From assembly GCA_003116995.1 (NCBI GenBank), contig BDSL01000061.1, forward strand, positions 434,001 to 498,000: 64,000 nucleotides of DNA, given 5' to 3'. Positions 1 to 12,100 of this stretch are shown piece by piece. Both the position numbers and the translations under genes were made by a program. The notes beneath the pieces were generated by a model. The model did no database searches, had not been told where the DNA came from, and worked only from the letters and a program-made list of their open reading frames with translations. Numbering within the stretch: the first letter of the stretch is position 1; each line of letters begins with the position of its first letter. The DNA is from Yamagishiella unicocca (lineage: Eukaryota > Chlorophyta > Chlorophyceae > Chlamydomonadales > Volvocaceae).

Positions 1-2850
1 ACGTGACACCCACCCACGTGACACCCACCCACGTGACACCCGACCACGTGACATCCACCCACGTGACACCCACCCACGTGACACCCACCCACGTGACACC
101 CACCCACGTGACACCCACCCACGTGACACCCACCCACGTGGCACCCACCCACGTGACACCCGACCACGTGACACCCACCCACGTGACACCCACCCACGTG
201 ACACACACCCACGTGACACCCACCCACGTGACACCCACCCACGTGACACCCACCCACGTGACACCCGACCACGTGACATCCCCACCCCCCACGTGACACC
301 CACCCACGTGACACCCACCCACGTGACACCCACCCACGTGACACCCACCCACGTGACACCCACCCACGTGACACCCACCCACGTGACACCCACCCACGTG
401 ACACCCACCCACGTGACACCCACCCACGTGACACCCACCCACGTGACACCCACCCACACCCACCACGTGGTACCCACCCACGTGACACCCACCCACGTGA
501 CACGTGACACCCACCCACCTGGCACCCACCCACGTGACACCCACCCACCTGGCACCCACCCACGTGACACCCACCCACGTGACACCCACCCACGTGACAC
601 CCACCCACGTGACACCCACCCACGTGACACCCACCCACGTGACACCCACCCACGTGACACCCACCCACGTGGCACCCACCCACGTGGCACCCACCCACGT
701 GACACCCACCCACGTGACACCCACCCACGTGGCACCCACCCACGTGACACCCACCCACGTGACACGTGACACCCACCCACCTGGCACCCACCCACGTGAC
801 ACCCACCCATGTGACACCCGACCACGTGACACCCGACCACGTGACACCCACCCACGTGACACCCACCCACGTGGCACCCACCCACGTGACACCCACCCAC
901 CCACGTGACACCCACCCACCTGGCACCCACCCACGTGACACCCACCCACGTGACACCCACCCACGTGACACCCACCCACGTGACACCCACCCACGTGACA
1001 CCCACCCACGTGACACCCACCCACGTGACACCCACCCACGTGACACCCACCCACGTGGCACCCACCCACGTGACACCCGTGGGTGGGTGTCACGTGACAC
1101 GTGACACTCACCCACCTGGCACCCACCCACGTGACACCCGACCACGTGACACCCGACCACGTGACACCCGACCACGTGACACCCGACCACGTGACACCCA
1201 CCCACGTGGCACCCACCCACGCGACACCCGACCACGTGACACCCGACCACGTGACACCCGACCACGTGACACCCACCCACGTGGCACCCACCCACGTGCA
1301 CCCACCCACGTGACACCCACCCACGTGACACCCACCCACGTGACACCCACCCACGTGGCACCCACCCACGTGACACCCGTGGGTGGGTGTCACGTGACAC
1401 GTGACACCCACCCACCTGGCACCCCACCCACGTGACACCCGACCACGTGACACCCCGACCCACGTGACACCCGACCACGTGACACCCGACCACGTGACAC
1501 CCGACCCACGTGACACCCACCCACGTGGCACCCACCCACGTGGCACCCACCCACGTGACACCCACCCACGTGACACCCACCCACGTGACACCCACCCACG
1601 TGACACCCACCCACGTGACACCCACCCACGTGGCACCCACCCACGTGACACCCACCCACGTGACACGTGACACCCACCCACCTGGCACCCACCCACGTGA
1701 CACCCACCTACCTGGCACCCACCCACGTGACACCCACCCACGTGACACCCACCCACGTGACACCCACCCACGTGACACCCACCCACGTGACACCCACCCA
1801 CGTGACACCCACCCACGTGACACCCACCCACGTGGCACCCACCCACGTGGCACCCACCCACGTGACACCCACCCACGTGACACCCACCCACGTGGCACCC
1901 ACCCACGTGACACCCACCCACGTGACACGTGACACCCACCCACCTGGCACCCACCCACGTGACACCCACCCACGTGACACCCGACCACGTGACACCCGAC
2001 CACGTGACACCCACCCACGTGACACCCACCCACGTGGCACCCACCCACGTGACACCCACCCACGTGACACGTGACACCCACCCACCTGGCACCCACCCAC
2101 GTGACACCCACCCACCTGGCACCCACCCACGTGACACCCACCCACGTGACACCCACCCACGTGACACCCACCCACGTGACACCCACCCACGTGACACCCA
2201 CCCACGTGACACCCACCCACGTGACACCCACCCACGTGGCACCCACCCACGTGACCGTGTCACGTGGGTGTCACGTGACACGTGACACTCACCCCACCTG
2301 GCACCCACCCACGTGACACCCGACCACGTGACACCCGACCACGTGACACCCGACCACGTGACACCCGACCACGTGACACCCACCCACGTGGCACCCACCC
2401 ACGTGACACCCGACCACGTGACACCCGACCACGTGACACCCGACCACGTGACACCCACCCACGTGGCACCCACCCACGTGGCACCCACCCACGTGACACC
2501 CACCCACGTGACACCCACCCACGTGACACCCACCCACGTGGCACCCACCCACGTGACACCCGTGGGTGGGTGTCACGTGACACGTGACACCCACCCACCT
2601 GGCACCCACCCACGTGACACCCGACCACGTGACACCCGACCACGTGACACCCGACCACGTGACACCCACCCACGTGGCACCCACCCACGTGACACCCGAC
2701 CACGTGACACCCGACCACGTGACACCCGACCACGTGACACCCACCCACGTGGCACCCACCCACGTGGCACCCACCCACGTGGCACCCACCCACGTGACAC
2801 CCACCCACGTGACACCCACCCACGTGGCACCCACCCACGTGGCACCCACC
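1..2850. repeat. 15-bp minisatellite containing a CACGTG palindrome, about 190 copies, truncated by the window edge
   Basis: The unit ACACCCACCCACGTG repeats almost without interruption. Variants are ACACCCGACCACGTG, a GCACCC start, and CACCTG in place of CACGTG. Short ACGTGAC insertions recur at the edges of longer blocks. All six frames are open over long stretches because the unit is a multiple of three and lacks stops, so the apparent Thr-His-Val-Pro proteins are artefacts. The array ends just left of a good GTGAGC donor of gene A (exon low end 2,871), so it most likely lies in an intron of that gene. Its total length is unknown because it touches position 1. Confidence 0.95.
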
Positions 2851-2870
2851 AGCGCCATTCCTAGGCTCAC

Positions 2871-3139
2871 TGACCTGTTGGATACGCCGTGGACACGGCC
2901 GACACGCCCACGCCGAATGGGTTGATGATCGAGTACATGACGGGCACAGACACAAACACGGACGGCTCGCCGGCAGCAGAGGGCACCGCGTCCGTAGCTA
3001 CGGCACCCTCGTCCGTGAACCTCGCCCCCACGGTCACATTAGTTATCATACCCCCCAGGCCGCCAGGGGTGGAGTAGCGCTGGCCGTCGCCCATGACCGT
3101 GATGGTGGGGGCGATAGTGTCTGGCGGAAGGATCATCTC
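2871..3139 (-). CDS. Gene A exon 48: first half of a second HYR/DUF5011-like module, last exon before the repeat array
   Basis: The exon begins [19 protein letters not shown] and continues with [12 protein letters not shown], the opening strands of another HYR/DUF5011 fold. If read straight through, a TGA stops the frame at 2,867-2,869. A GTGAGC donor overlaps that stop, and the fold is cut before its Y-x-A-x-D-x-x-GN half. I therefore infer splicing across the minisatellite to an exon outside the window. Confidence 0.65.
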
Positions 3140-6100
3140 CTGCGTGCGGGGATGGGTTTCGGAGCAGGGGTGGAAGGGCGGGGAGAGCGTCGCGTGGCTG
3201 AACGGGTGCACGGAAGGGGGGGAGGAACCGGAACCGCCGTTGAGGGCCCCACATACACCTCCAGTTACGGTTATACACGCGTATTTCTTCGGTTTCGGTT
3301 CTATGCGTGTATCTACCAGGAGCGAAGCCCGGCATTCCCCTTCCCGGATGTACGACACGGTACGGCACGGTACGACATGGTACGGCACCTTCTGGTCAGC
3401 GCCGTTGAAGGTCTGCGTCATGTTGGTGCTCGTCTGGACCCAGGCCATGGTGCAGCTCTCGTACATGGAGCACTCCAGCGTGTCCGGGCAGCGGAACTCG
3501 CCAATGTCGGTGCAGCTGTCGTACACGATGACGTGGCGCTGCCGGCGGGCCGTGTTGCCGACGGAGTCGCTGGCCTCGTACACCACCTGGAGGGCGGGCG
3601 GGGGCCGAGGTGTTTATGTTTGTAAGATTACTGCTAAGCCGTGAACCTCATGAAAATGAATAGACCACACGGCGCGTTGTGCAGGACCCAGCGACGGGAG
3701 GTGAAGGGTTAGCTCCGTGGGCCGACCGTTAGGAAAACTAACCAGCAACGGAAAGCCGTGGTGAAGAAACAACAGAGGCCTCTAAAAAACCAACAAAAAC
3801 CTATATTCTCGTGTGCCGGGATGCCACCCGGTCAATCACTGTTCCCAGCGCCCCGAAGATGGGAATAGTCTGTCCGATGGGTGCGGCGGGTTGGGGAGCG
3901 TGGTACGGTGCACGTACAGGCGTACTGCAGTACCATAAGGCCCCACAAGCGCGTGCTGGCTAGGACCCAGGGGCACGGCGCCCCCTTGGTGGGCCAAACC
4001 GCCGACTCGCCCACCACGGCTAGGCTATCCGCCCACCCACTTCACACCGGCCGCCAAATCCCTGCATCCATCCACGTATCCAACGCAAACAAGCTCCCGC
4101 CCCGAACCCTAAATACACGGAACGCTTCGCTTCTGAGCATCCGCTCAGAAGCATTCGGACAGCCAGCAACGCATATAAGGCCCACTCACCAGTGTCGGAC
4201 TGTCAGCCAGCGTCACCGCGGACGTGTCCACAGCGCCGCTGACCACGCTCACGACCACCCGGCCCTCCTGCGCGTCCATCGCACTGGCGCCCTGCTCCAC
4301 GTACGGCCAGTACAGCTCAACAAACTGCTCGAAGGGCCCCGTCAGAGTGATCTGCGCCGGGGCCGGGGTTGGCGCCGGGGTTGGCGCCGGGGGTGAGGGG
4401 TTTTAGGGTTTGTGAGGAAAGCCTGTGGGTCGGCACTGGCTAGGAGACCGATTAGGAAACCGTTTTGGTGGTTGGGAGACCGATTAGGAAACCGCATGTT
4501 CTGAGAGATGCGTGTGGGAGAGCTTGGAGGGGAGGGGAGGTGGGAGGCGGTTGCCCGGTGCAGTGGGGCGGCCATGCAGGTTCGCTGACTCACCTCAGGC
4601 GGCTGGGTATCAGGAATGGGATTTGGCGGAGGCGGCGCGAAGTCAGGTACCTGCGTGGGGACGTGTGGGGGCGATGGGGGTTTGGTTTCGGGGCAGGAGC
4701 GGGCTTTGCCGCCTTCCGCCACCGCCGCATGGCGGCCAAATCTGCACCTCCCGTTAACTATGCTGCGCTGTTTTGTCGCGCGCGGACTTATGGTGGAGTG
4801 CTCGGACTTATGGTGGAGCACTCGGACCCAGGAGGAGCTCGCTCACCACGACGACGGGCGGCGGCGGGGGGCTGAGCTGGCGGAAGTCCAGGATAGGCCG
4901 GGGTGGAGGAGGTGACGGCGGCCGCGGTAGCGGCGCGGGGGAGGGGGGCAGCGGTGATGGGGGCGGAGGGGAGGGGGGCGGAGGGGACGGGGGTAGCGGG
5001 GAAGGGGGCTGTGGGGAGGGGGTTGGTGGCGACGGCGACGGTGGTGGTAAGGGGGGCGGAGGACTGGGGATTGGCGGGTCAGGAGAGGGCGGCGAGGGCG
5101 TTGGCGGCTGGGGTGAGGGCGGCGAGGGCATTGGCGGCTGGGGTGAGGGCGGTGAGGGCGTTGGCGGCTGGGGTGAGGGCGGCGAGGGCGTTGGCGGCTG
5201 GGGTGAGGGCGGCGAGGGCGTTGGCGGCTGGGGTGGGAACGGCGGGGCCGACGGCGGCCGGGGTGGGGCCGGCGAGGACGACAGCGGCCCGGCTGTCGTG
5301 GTTGCGGTCACCGATCCGAACATCTGCTGCTGGTTGGTTGTCCGGAGGCAGTAGCTGGTTGTGGCTGGTGTGATGGACAAGTTGAAGCCGTTGACGCCAT
5401 CTGTGCCTGCGAATGCGGCCTTGGCCAGGGTGCACGACTGCGTCGTATTGTCGTACGCAAACAGCTCGCAGTCCGCGGCCGCCAGGCAGGCTGCACCGCA
5501 GTCGTCTATGGTTGCGACGCTGCCGTTGGCGGCGATAGTGGTGTGGAGGGCGGAGTAGCCGAGGGGCATGCACACAAAGGTACCTGGGTGGCGGGGCCCA
5601 GGTGGCGGTTGGCGGGTGGCGAAGGGAAGGGCGGAGAAGGGTGGAAAAGGGGAAATGGGAGACGGCCAGGGAAGTGTGTTCTGCCTGCCCACGTCGGCCG
5701 ACAACAGTCCAAACGATAGTACAAGCCAGCGCCCCCCTTCTCTCACACACACACATGCACACATACACACACATATCCGGTCTGGGCTGGGCTGGGAATT
5801 CGCCTCCTTTCTTTATATTACGGAAACGCACAAGATCAACGACATCCCTCCCTCCCCACGGGCTCTCGTACACGGGTTTTCCTTGCAACACCCCCCGTAC
5901 ACACACACTTTTTTGCATCCCCCCACGGGTTCTAAACGGTTTTTGGGGGCATCCACGGGTCTTCCTCGAACCCACCCACAGACATCAAATCACCCCAACC
6001 CCCCCCCCCCGGTCGGCAACTCACCCGTGGCGCGCAGACACGCCGTCGCGATCGTTATCTCTGTGCCGTACTCTGTCGTACCGCCGGCGACGAAGGGTCC

Positions 6101-9100
6101 TGCTCGTACCTCGCACACATTGCTTAGCGACAGCTGGAAGTGAGTGCAGATGCCGGTATACGACGCGCACATCTGCGCGCACCCAGCCGCGTCGACATCG
6201 TGGAGTCTGGTGAGCAACGTGCCGCCGAAGTCGATGCCCGAGTAGCAGACTAGCGACCAGAAGGCGGTGGTGGTGTTCGACGAGGCGGTGGTGGCAGCAA
6301 GCCGACGCCGGTGGCGGGCGTTCGGGTTTTTAAGCGCCGCGCTGTACAGACCCATGGGCGTCTTGGCGCAGGCGCGAAGCAGTGGGTCGGGGGCGGCGTC
6401 GGCGCCAGGGCGGAAGCTGCCTTTCCGCAGGGTGCAGAAGCCGCTGGCGGGGGAGAAGGCGTAGGCGGTGCAGGAGCCGTTGCTGAGGCAGACACCCGCG
6501 CAGGCCTCAGCGCTGGGTGCCGCTGAGGGCCAGCCGTCGAGTACGGTGCCGGGGATGTCGTACCCTTCCGGCAGGCAGAACCACGGGTCTGCGTGCACAC
6601 GGACGTGGTGATGGAAATCAGGGCGGGAAAAGGGGCACGGCGCCGGGGAAATCCCCGTATACAAAGGGGGGGCCGCCGGGGTCTAAATGACTTAGCGGGC
6701 CATGTAGAATTATAGGCAGCGCAACGTCTAGCTGGAAGGAAGGGGTCGTGGTTTCGGTGTTTTCGAAGGGAGAATGGCAAACGTTAAACATCCTTCTCCC
6801 CCACTCCAAGTGCCGACCTACGGGTTTCCTCCCCCTCCCCCCCCCCAAAGTGCCGAGCGCCTGTGCGTCCTCCCCCGAGAGGCCGGACCCCCACCGTTGG
6901 TGGCGAAGCACGTCGTGCTGTTGGCTGCGCTGCCGGAGACGACGTAGGCGCCCGTGCTGGCGGCTCCGAACAGGTTTGACTGCAGCTCACAAGTGACGCG
7001 GGTGAAGGTGCCGTTGTTGTCGGCGGGGAAGGGCTTGAAGTTGAGCGCCGCGCACTGCGGCGTGCTGAGGCAGTCGACCTCGCAGCTGCGCTGGCTCTCC
7101 GAGGTGCCGGTGCGGATGGTGGTGCCCGGCACCCGCAGCCACGGCACGCACATGAATTGGATGGGAGCTGCGGTCAAGTGCAGGGGAGGGGAAATACAGT
7201 CGGCATGGGCGCAACGAACCGGCGGTTAGGCGGCGCGCAACAGCAGGAGAAACGCAATGGCACCTAATCGCAAGCCAGCACATAATGGTGATGATGATTG
7301 TGATGGCGATGGCGATATTTAGTGGGGGCTCAGCACTACACGAGCCCACCCTTCCCGTCCCCTGCTGGAATGTACGTTATGTACCCCTCCTGGCGGGTGC
7401 TGCACGGCGCCCACGGCGCTCACCAGGGGGGCTGATGACGTAGGTGCCGGCGCAGCTGCCGGTTCCGGAGCCGAAGCCGGGCAGCAGCGCGAGCTTCTGG
7501 ACCGCACTGCGATCTCCACCCTGCGCGTCGTAGAGGGAAGGGGGAGGGTGCAGGGGAGGTGTTATGGGACAGGTCTTACAAGCAGATGTCCATTCTCGTT
7601 CCATCCTTGTAGTGCCCAGGACACAACAGGTCAGTTGGCAGGTGGGAGCAGCGGCCGCGGCGGCGAAGGTAGGTTGGCGGTGGAGGTCAGTCGGCGGTGA
7701 CACGATTTGTGCGACGGTGGCGCCTCCTGCGCCCCCACACCGAGCACCGCACCGCATGCAGAAGGCCGAGTTGCATCTGCATGCGGTCTCAGTTTTTTTG
7801 TTTGTTTTATATTTTGCGATTTGTTTTTGCATGTCTTTCGCTACCGTTATACCGGGCCCCAGACCCAGACCCTTCACAAGGCCCTCACCAGCAGCACCGC
7901 CACGCCTGACGGCTTGACGCGGACGCCAACGCAAGCCGCGTCGGCGCCGCACTCGGCTGCCGCCGCGGTCCCAATCTGGCCGCTGCTGCTGTTGCGCAGC
8001 TCGATGAAGGCAGCCGCGGCCAGTTCCGAGGGGTCGGGGTAGAAGGCGGCGGCGCGCGGCGAGGGACAGGGCTGCGGCACGGTGGCGGCGTTGCTGTAGA
8101 GCTGGCGGGCGCAGAGCGTGCGCAGGAACACCTGGAAGGGCGCGCCGCCGGGGCCGATCGCCGCCCGGGCATTGGCTCCGGAGCCGCCGCTGAAGACGCT
8201 GCTGTGCAGTACGCACGCCCGGCTGGGCGCCCACGTGTACGAGAACGACACGCACAGCGCTTCTGCCGTACATGCCGCCGCGCAGGCGTCACGCGACTCG
8301 GTGGCGCCCGCCGCCACCGCCGCCGCCAGCGGCGTGTACGACACGCCTTGATGCAGGCTCAGGCCGTAGTACCGGCCACCCACGTCGGCGATGCAGCTGA
8401 TGGCCACGTCCAGGGAGGGGCCGTAGCCGGAGGCCTGGCCGGCGGGCGGCGTGCCGGCGCCGTACAGCAGGCACTGCCCGCTGAGCTTGAGCGTCCAGTG
8501 GCTGCATGCGGCGGCGGCGGCGCAGGCGGCGGCGCAGGAGGTGGAGCTGGCGGGGCCGGGAGTGGAGGCCAGCGGCGACGAGGCGGCGTCCACGAGAGCT
8601 ATGCCTGGGAAACAGACAGTGGCGTGCGGCAGCGGCGCGCCGGAGGGCGAGTGTGCCAGCGCGGGGTGCTGCGGCGTCTTGACGCAGGCGCGGCCGACGG
8701 AGGCGTCGGGGCCGGTGGCGCGGCCAGAGCTAGAGAGCCAGGCGCCGGAGAGGAGAGTGCAGGCGAAGTCGGCGGGCTGGTAGTGGTAGTGGGTGCAGTT
8801 GGGATTGGCGTCGCAGGCTGCCCGGCAAAGCTCCGGGTTGTTGAGGAGGCGGGGGCCCGTCAGGTTGGAACCCTGGATGGACCAGCCCTCGGGGGCGCAC
8901 CACCAGGGCTCCCCGGCGGGCATGCACAGCGAGACGGCGGCGGCGGCGGCGGCGGCTCCGCTGACGGAGGCGTTGTACACGTCAGACAGCAGCGTGCAGT
9001 TGGCGCCGGCAGGGTCGGTGTAGTAGGCGGCACAGCTGGCGGCGGCGTCGCAGGCCTGTGCGCAGAGGTGCGGTGGGACGCTGGAGAAAGCCAGCACGGA

Positions 9101-12100
9101 GGGGCTCTGCAGTACGACCGAGCTGACGCAGTAGTACTGTCTGGGCCCCGAAACCGTACGGACATACGTCCCGGAACAACCGTCGCTGGCGTCCCCGCCA
9201 GCACCCACCGCCACCTGCAGCGAGTCAAGCGGCGCCGTCTGCGTTTGGTACGACAAGTCAGCGGCGGCGCCGCCGGTGGTGAAGATGATTGCCGTACAGG
9301 TCGCTTCGGACGCGCAGGCCGCCGCCGCGGCGGCGGCGGCGGCGGCGCCGCCGCCCGTCGACTGTCCCGTCAGGTTGGCGGCCCCGGTGCCTGTGTAGTA
9401 ATACCCAGGTACAAGCGTGTAGCCGGGTAGCAAGGGACACCGCGGCAGCGGCGCCCAATCGTCTCCTGGCTTGGGGCTGCAGTACAGCGTGACGGCGCTG
9501 ATGAGCGAGGAGTTGCCGTTGAGGTCTATCTGGGCGATGGCGCCGCCGGCGGGGCACTGGGCGTACGACATCACGCGCGTTGTGCCGGGAGCGCCGGTGC
9601 CCTGCGACGGGGCGGTCCACTGCGGCACACCGGCGCCGTCACACAGGAACGACGCGGCAGACAGCGGGTACTGCGCCTCCCCGGGCGCCGACTCCTCCGC
9701 TCTGAAACCAATGAAACCGTTGGAGCACGTGTAGTTGAGGCCGGCGGAGCCGGCCGGGGCCATAGCTCCAGGGAACTCCGTGCCGTACATGGGCCCGTCG
9801 GTGCAGGAGGTGAGGCGCAGGAAGGTCCACCACAGGCCGGTGGTGGTGTTGGACGAGTCGAGCAGGAGACCGGTGACGACCTGTCCAGCTGCGCAGGGGG
9901 CGGCGTAGCCGGTGTAGGTCTGGCTGAGGATGGGATGGGTCGGGTAGCCGGAGGGGATGGTGGCGAGGAGAAGCCGGGAGGAGCCCGGTGGAGGGCTAGG
10001 GGAGCGGGGAGGCTCGGGAGGGGGAGAGGGAGGGACGGGTGGTGGGAAGGGGGTCGCTGGGGAGGGTGACGTGGGTGATGGAGAGGAGGGGGATAAAGAG
10101 GGTGGCGTGGGGGTAGCCGGAGAAGGGGGATTCGGGCTGGGCGGCAGAGGTAGGGGAGGAGCTGGGCTGGGCGGTTTGGCACTAGCCGGGAGCAGTGGAG
10201 GTTGGGGAGACGGAGGTGTCGGGCTGGGGGGCGAAGGCACGGGTGGCGCTGGGCTGGGCGGTGATGGTAGGGGCGGAGGTTGGGTGGGGCGCTGCGGATT
10301 TGGCGCAGGTGAGGGAGGTTCGGGAGAGGGAGGTGCTGGGCTGGGCGGCTGCGGATTTGGTGGAGGCGCCGGGGGCTGGGGAGAGGGAGGTGTCGGGCTG
10401 GGAGGCGAGGGCGCGGCCGGCTCGGGGCTGGGCGGTGAAGGCCTGGGGGGCTCCGGGCTGGGAGGCGCTGGGCTGGGCGGTAGCGATGGAGGTTGAGGAG
10501 ATGGAGGCGGTGGTGATGGCGGGGACGGATCCGGGCTGGGCGGCAGGGGCGAGGGGGCCGCCGGAATGGGAGGCGCGGGTGACGGCGGATCCGGTGAAGG
10601 CGGTGCTGGAGACGGTGGGGACGGAGTCGGAGGATCCGGTGATGGTGGCAGCGGCGGCGGCGATGGTGGTGTCAATGGGGACAATGGCTCAGGCAAGGGG
10701 GGCCTCGGAGACGGCGGATCCGGTGAAGGCGGCGCTGGAGGTGGTGGGGACGGAGTCGGAGGATTCGGTGATGGTGGCAGCGGCGGCGGCGATGGTGGTG
10801 TCAATGGGGACAATGGCTCAGGCAAGGGGGGCCTCGGAGACGGCGGATCCGGTGAAGGCGGCGCTGGAGGTGGTGGGGACGGAGTCGGAGGATCCGGTGA
10901 TGGTGGCAGCGGCGGCGGCGATGGTGGTGTCAATGGGGACAATGGCTCAGGCAAGGGGGGCCTCGGAGACGGCGGATCCGGTGAAGGCGGCGCTGGAGGT
11001 GGTGGGGACGGAGTCGGAGGATTCGGTGATAGTGGCAGCGGCGGCGGCGATGGTGATGTCAATGGGGACAATGGCTCAGGCGACGGGGGCCTCGGAGACG
11101 GCGGATCCGGTGAAGGCGGCGCTGGAGGTGGTGGGGACGCTGTCAGAATCCGGGACGGCGGCGCTGGCAACAATGGCTCAGGCGACGGGGGGCTCGGCGA
11201 CGCTGGCGCTGGTGAAGGAGGTGTTGGTGATGGCGGGGACGGCGTCGGCGATGGAGGCGACGGCACTGGTGGCTCCGGGGGTGGAGGAGACGGTTCCGGC
11301 GATGGAGGGGACGGCGACGGCGGTGCGGGTGACGGCGGTGCGGGTGACGGCGGTGGGGGTGACGGCGGTGAGGGTGATGGCGGTGAGGGTGATGGCGGTG
11401 AGGGAGACGGCGGCGACGGCGACGGCGGTGAGGGTGACGGCGGTGAGGGAGACGGCGGTGGGGGTGATGGCGGTGAGGGAGACGGCGGTGAGGGAGACGG
11501 CGGCGACGGCGACGGCGGTGAGGGAGACGGGGGTGAGGGTGACGGCGGTGAGGGAGACGGCGGCAACGGAGACGGCGGTGGGGGCGACGTAGACACTCGC
11601 GATGGGTTCGGTTGCGACGGCGGATCTGGCGACGGAGGCGCCGGTGACGGAGGGGAAGGCGGCGTTGGCAACGGTGGTGGAGGTAGTGGTGCTGGGGCCA
11701 GCGGCGACGGCGGCGATGGCGGCAGCGGTGACGGCGGCAGCGGCGATGGCGGCGGCGGTATGGGCGGCGGCGGTATGGGCGGCGGCGGTGCTGGCGGCGG
11801 CGGTGACGGCGGCAGTGGCGACGGCGGATCTGGTGATGGAGGTGCTGGAGATGGCGGCAGCGGCGACGGCGGATCTGGTGATGGCGGCAGCGGTGACGGC
11901 GGCAGTGGCGACGGCGGATCCGGTGATGGAGGTGCTGGAGATGGCGGCAGCGGCGACGGCGGATCCGGTGACGGCGGCAGTGGCGACGGCGGATCCGGTG
12001 ATGGAGGCGCTGGATATGGCGGCAGCGGTGACGGGGGCTGTGGTGATGGCGGCAACGGCGGGGGAGATTGCGCCGGCGGCTCCGCCGGCGGCGGCGGTGG

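Noticed and set aside
2867..2869. In-frame TGA as the gene A stop codon
   Set aside because: The HYR-like fold is cut in half at that point and a good GTGAGC donor overlaps the stop, so splicing onward is more likely; it cannot be excluded.
3..2925. Long open frames of Thr-His-Val-Pro or Gly-Cys-His-Val repeats on both strands
   Set aside because: They are forced by a 15-bp repeat without stops; no start context, splice logic or domain supports them.
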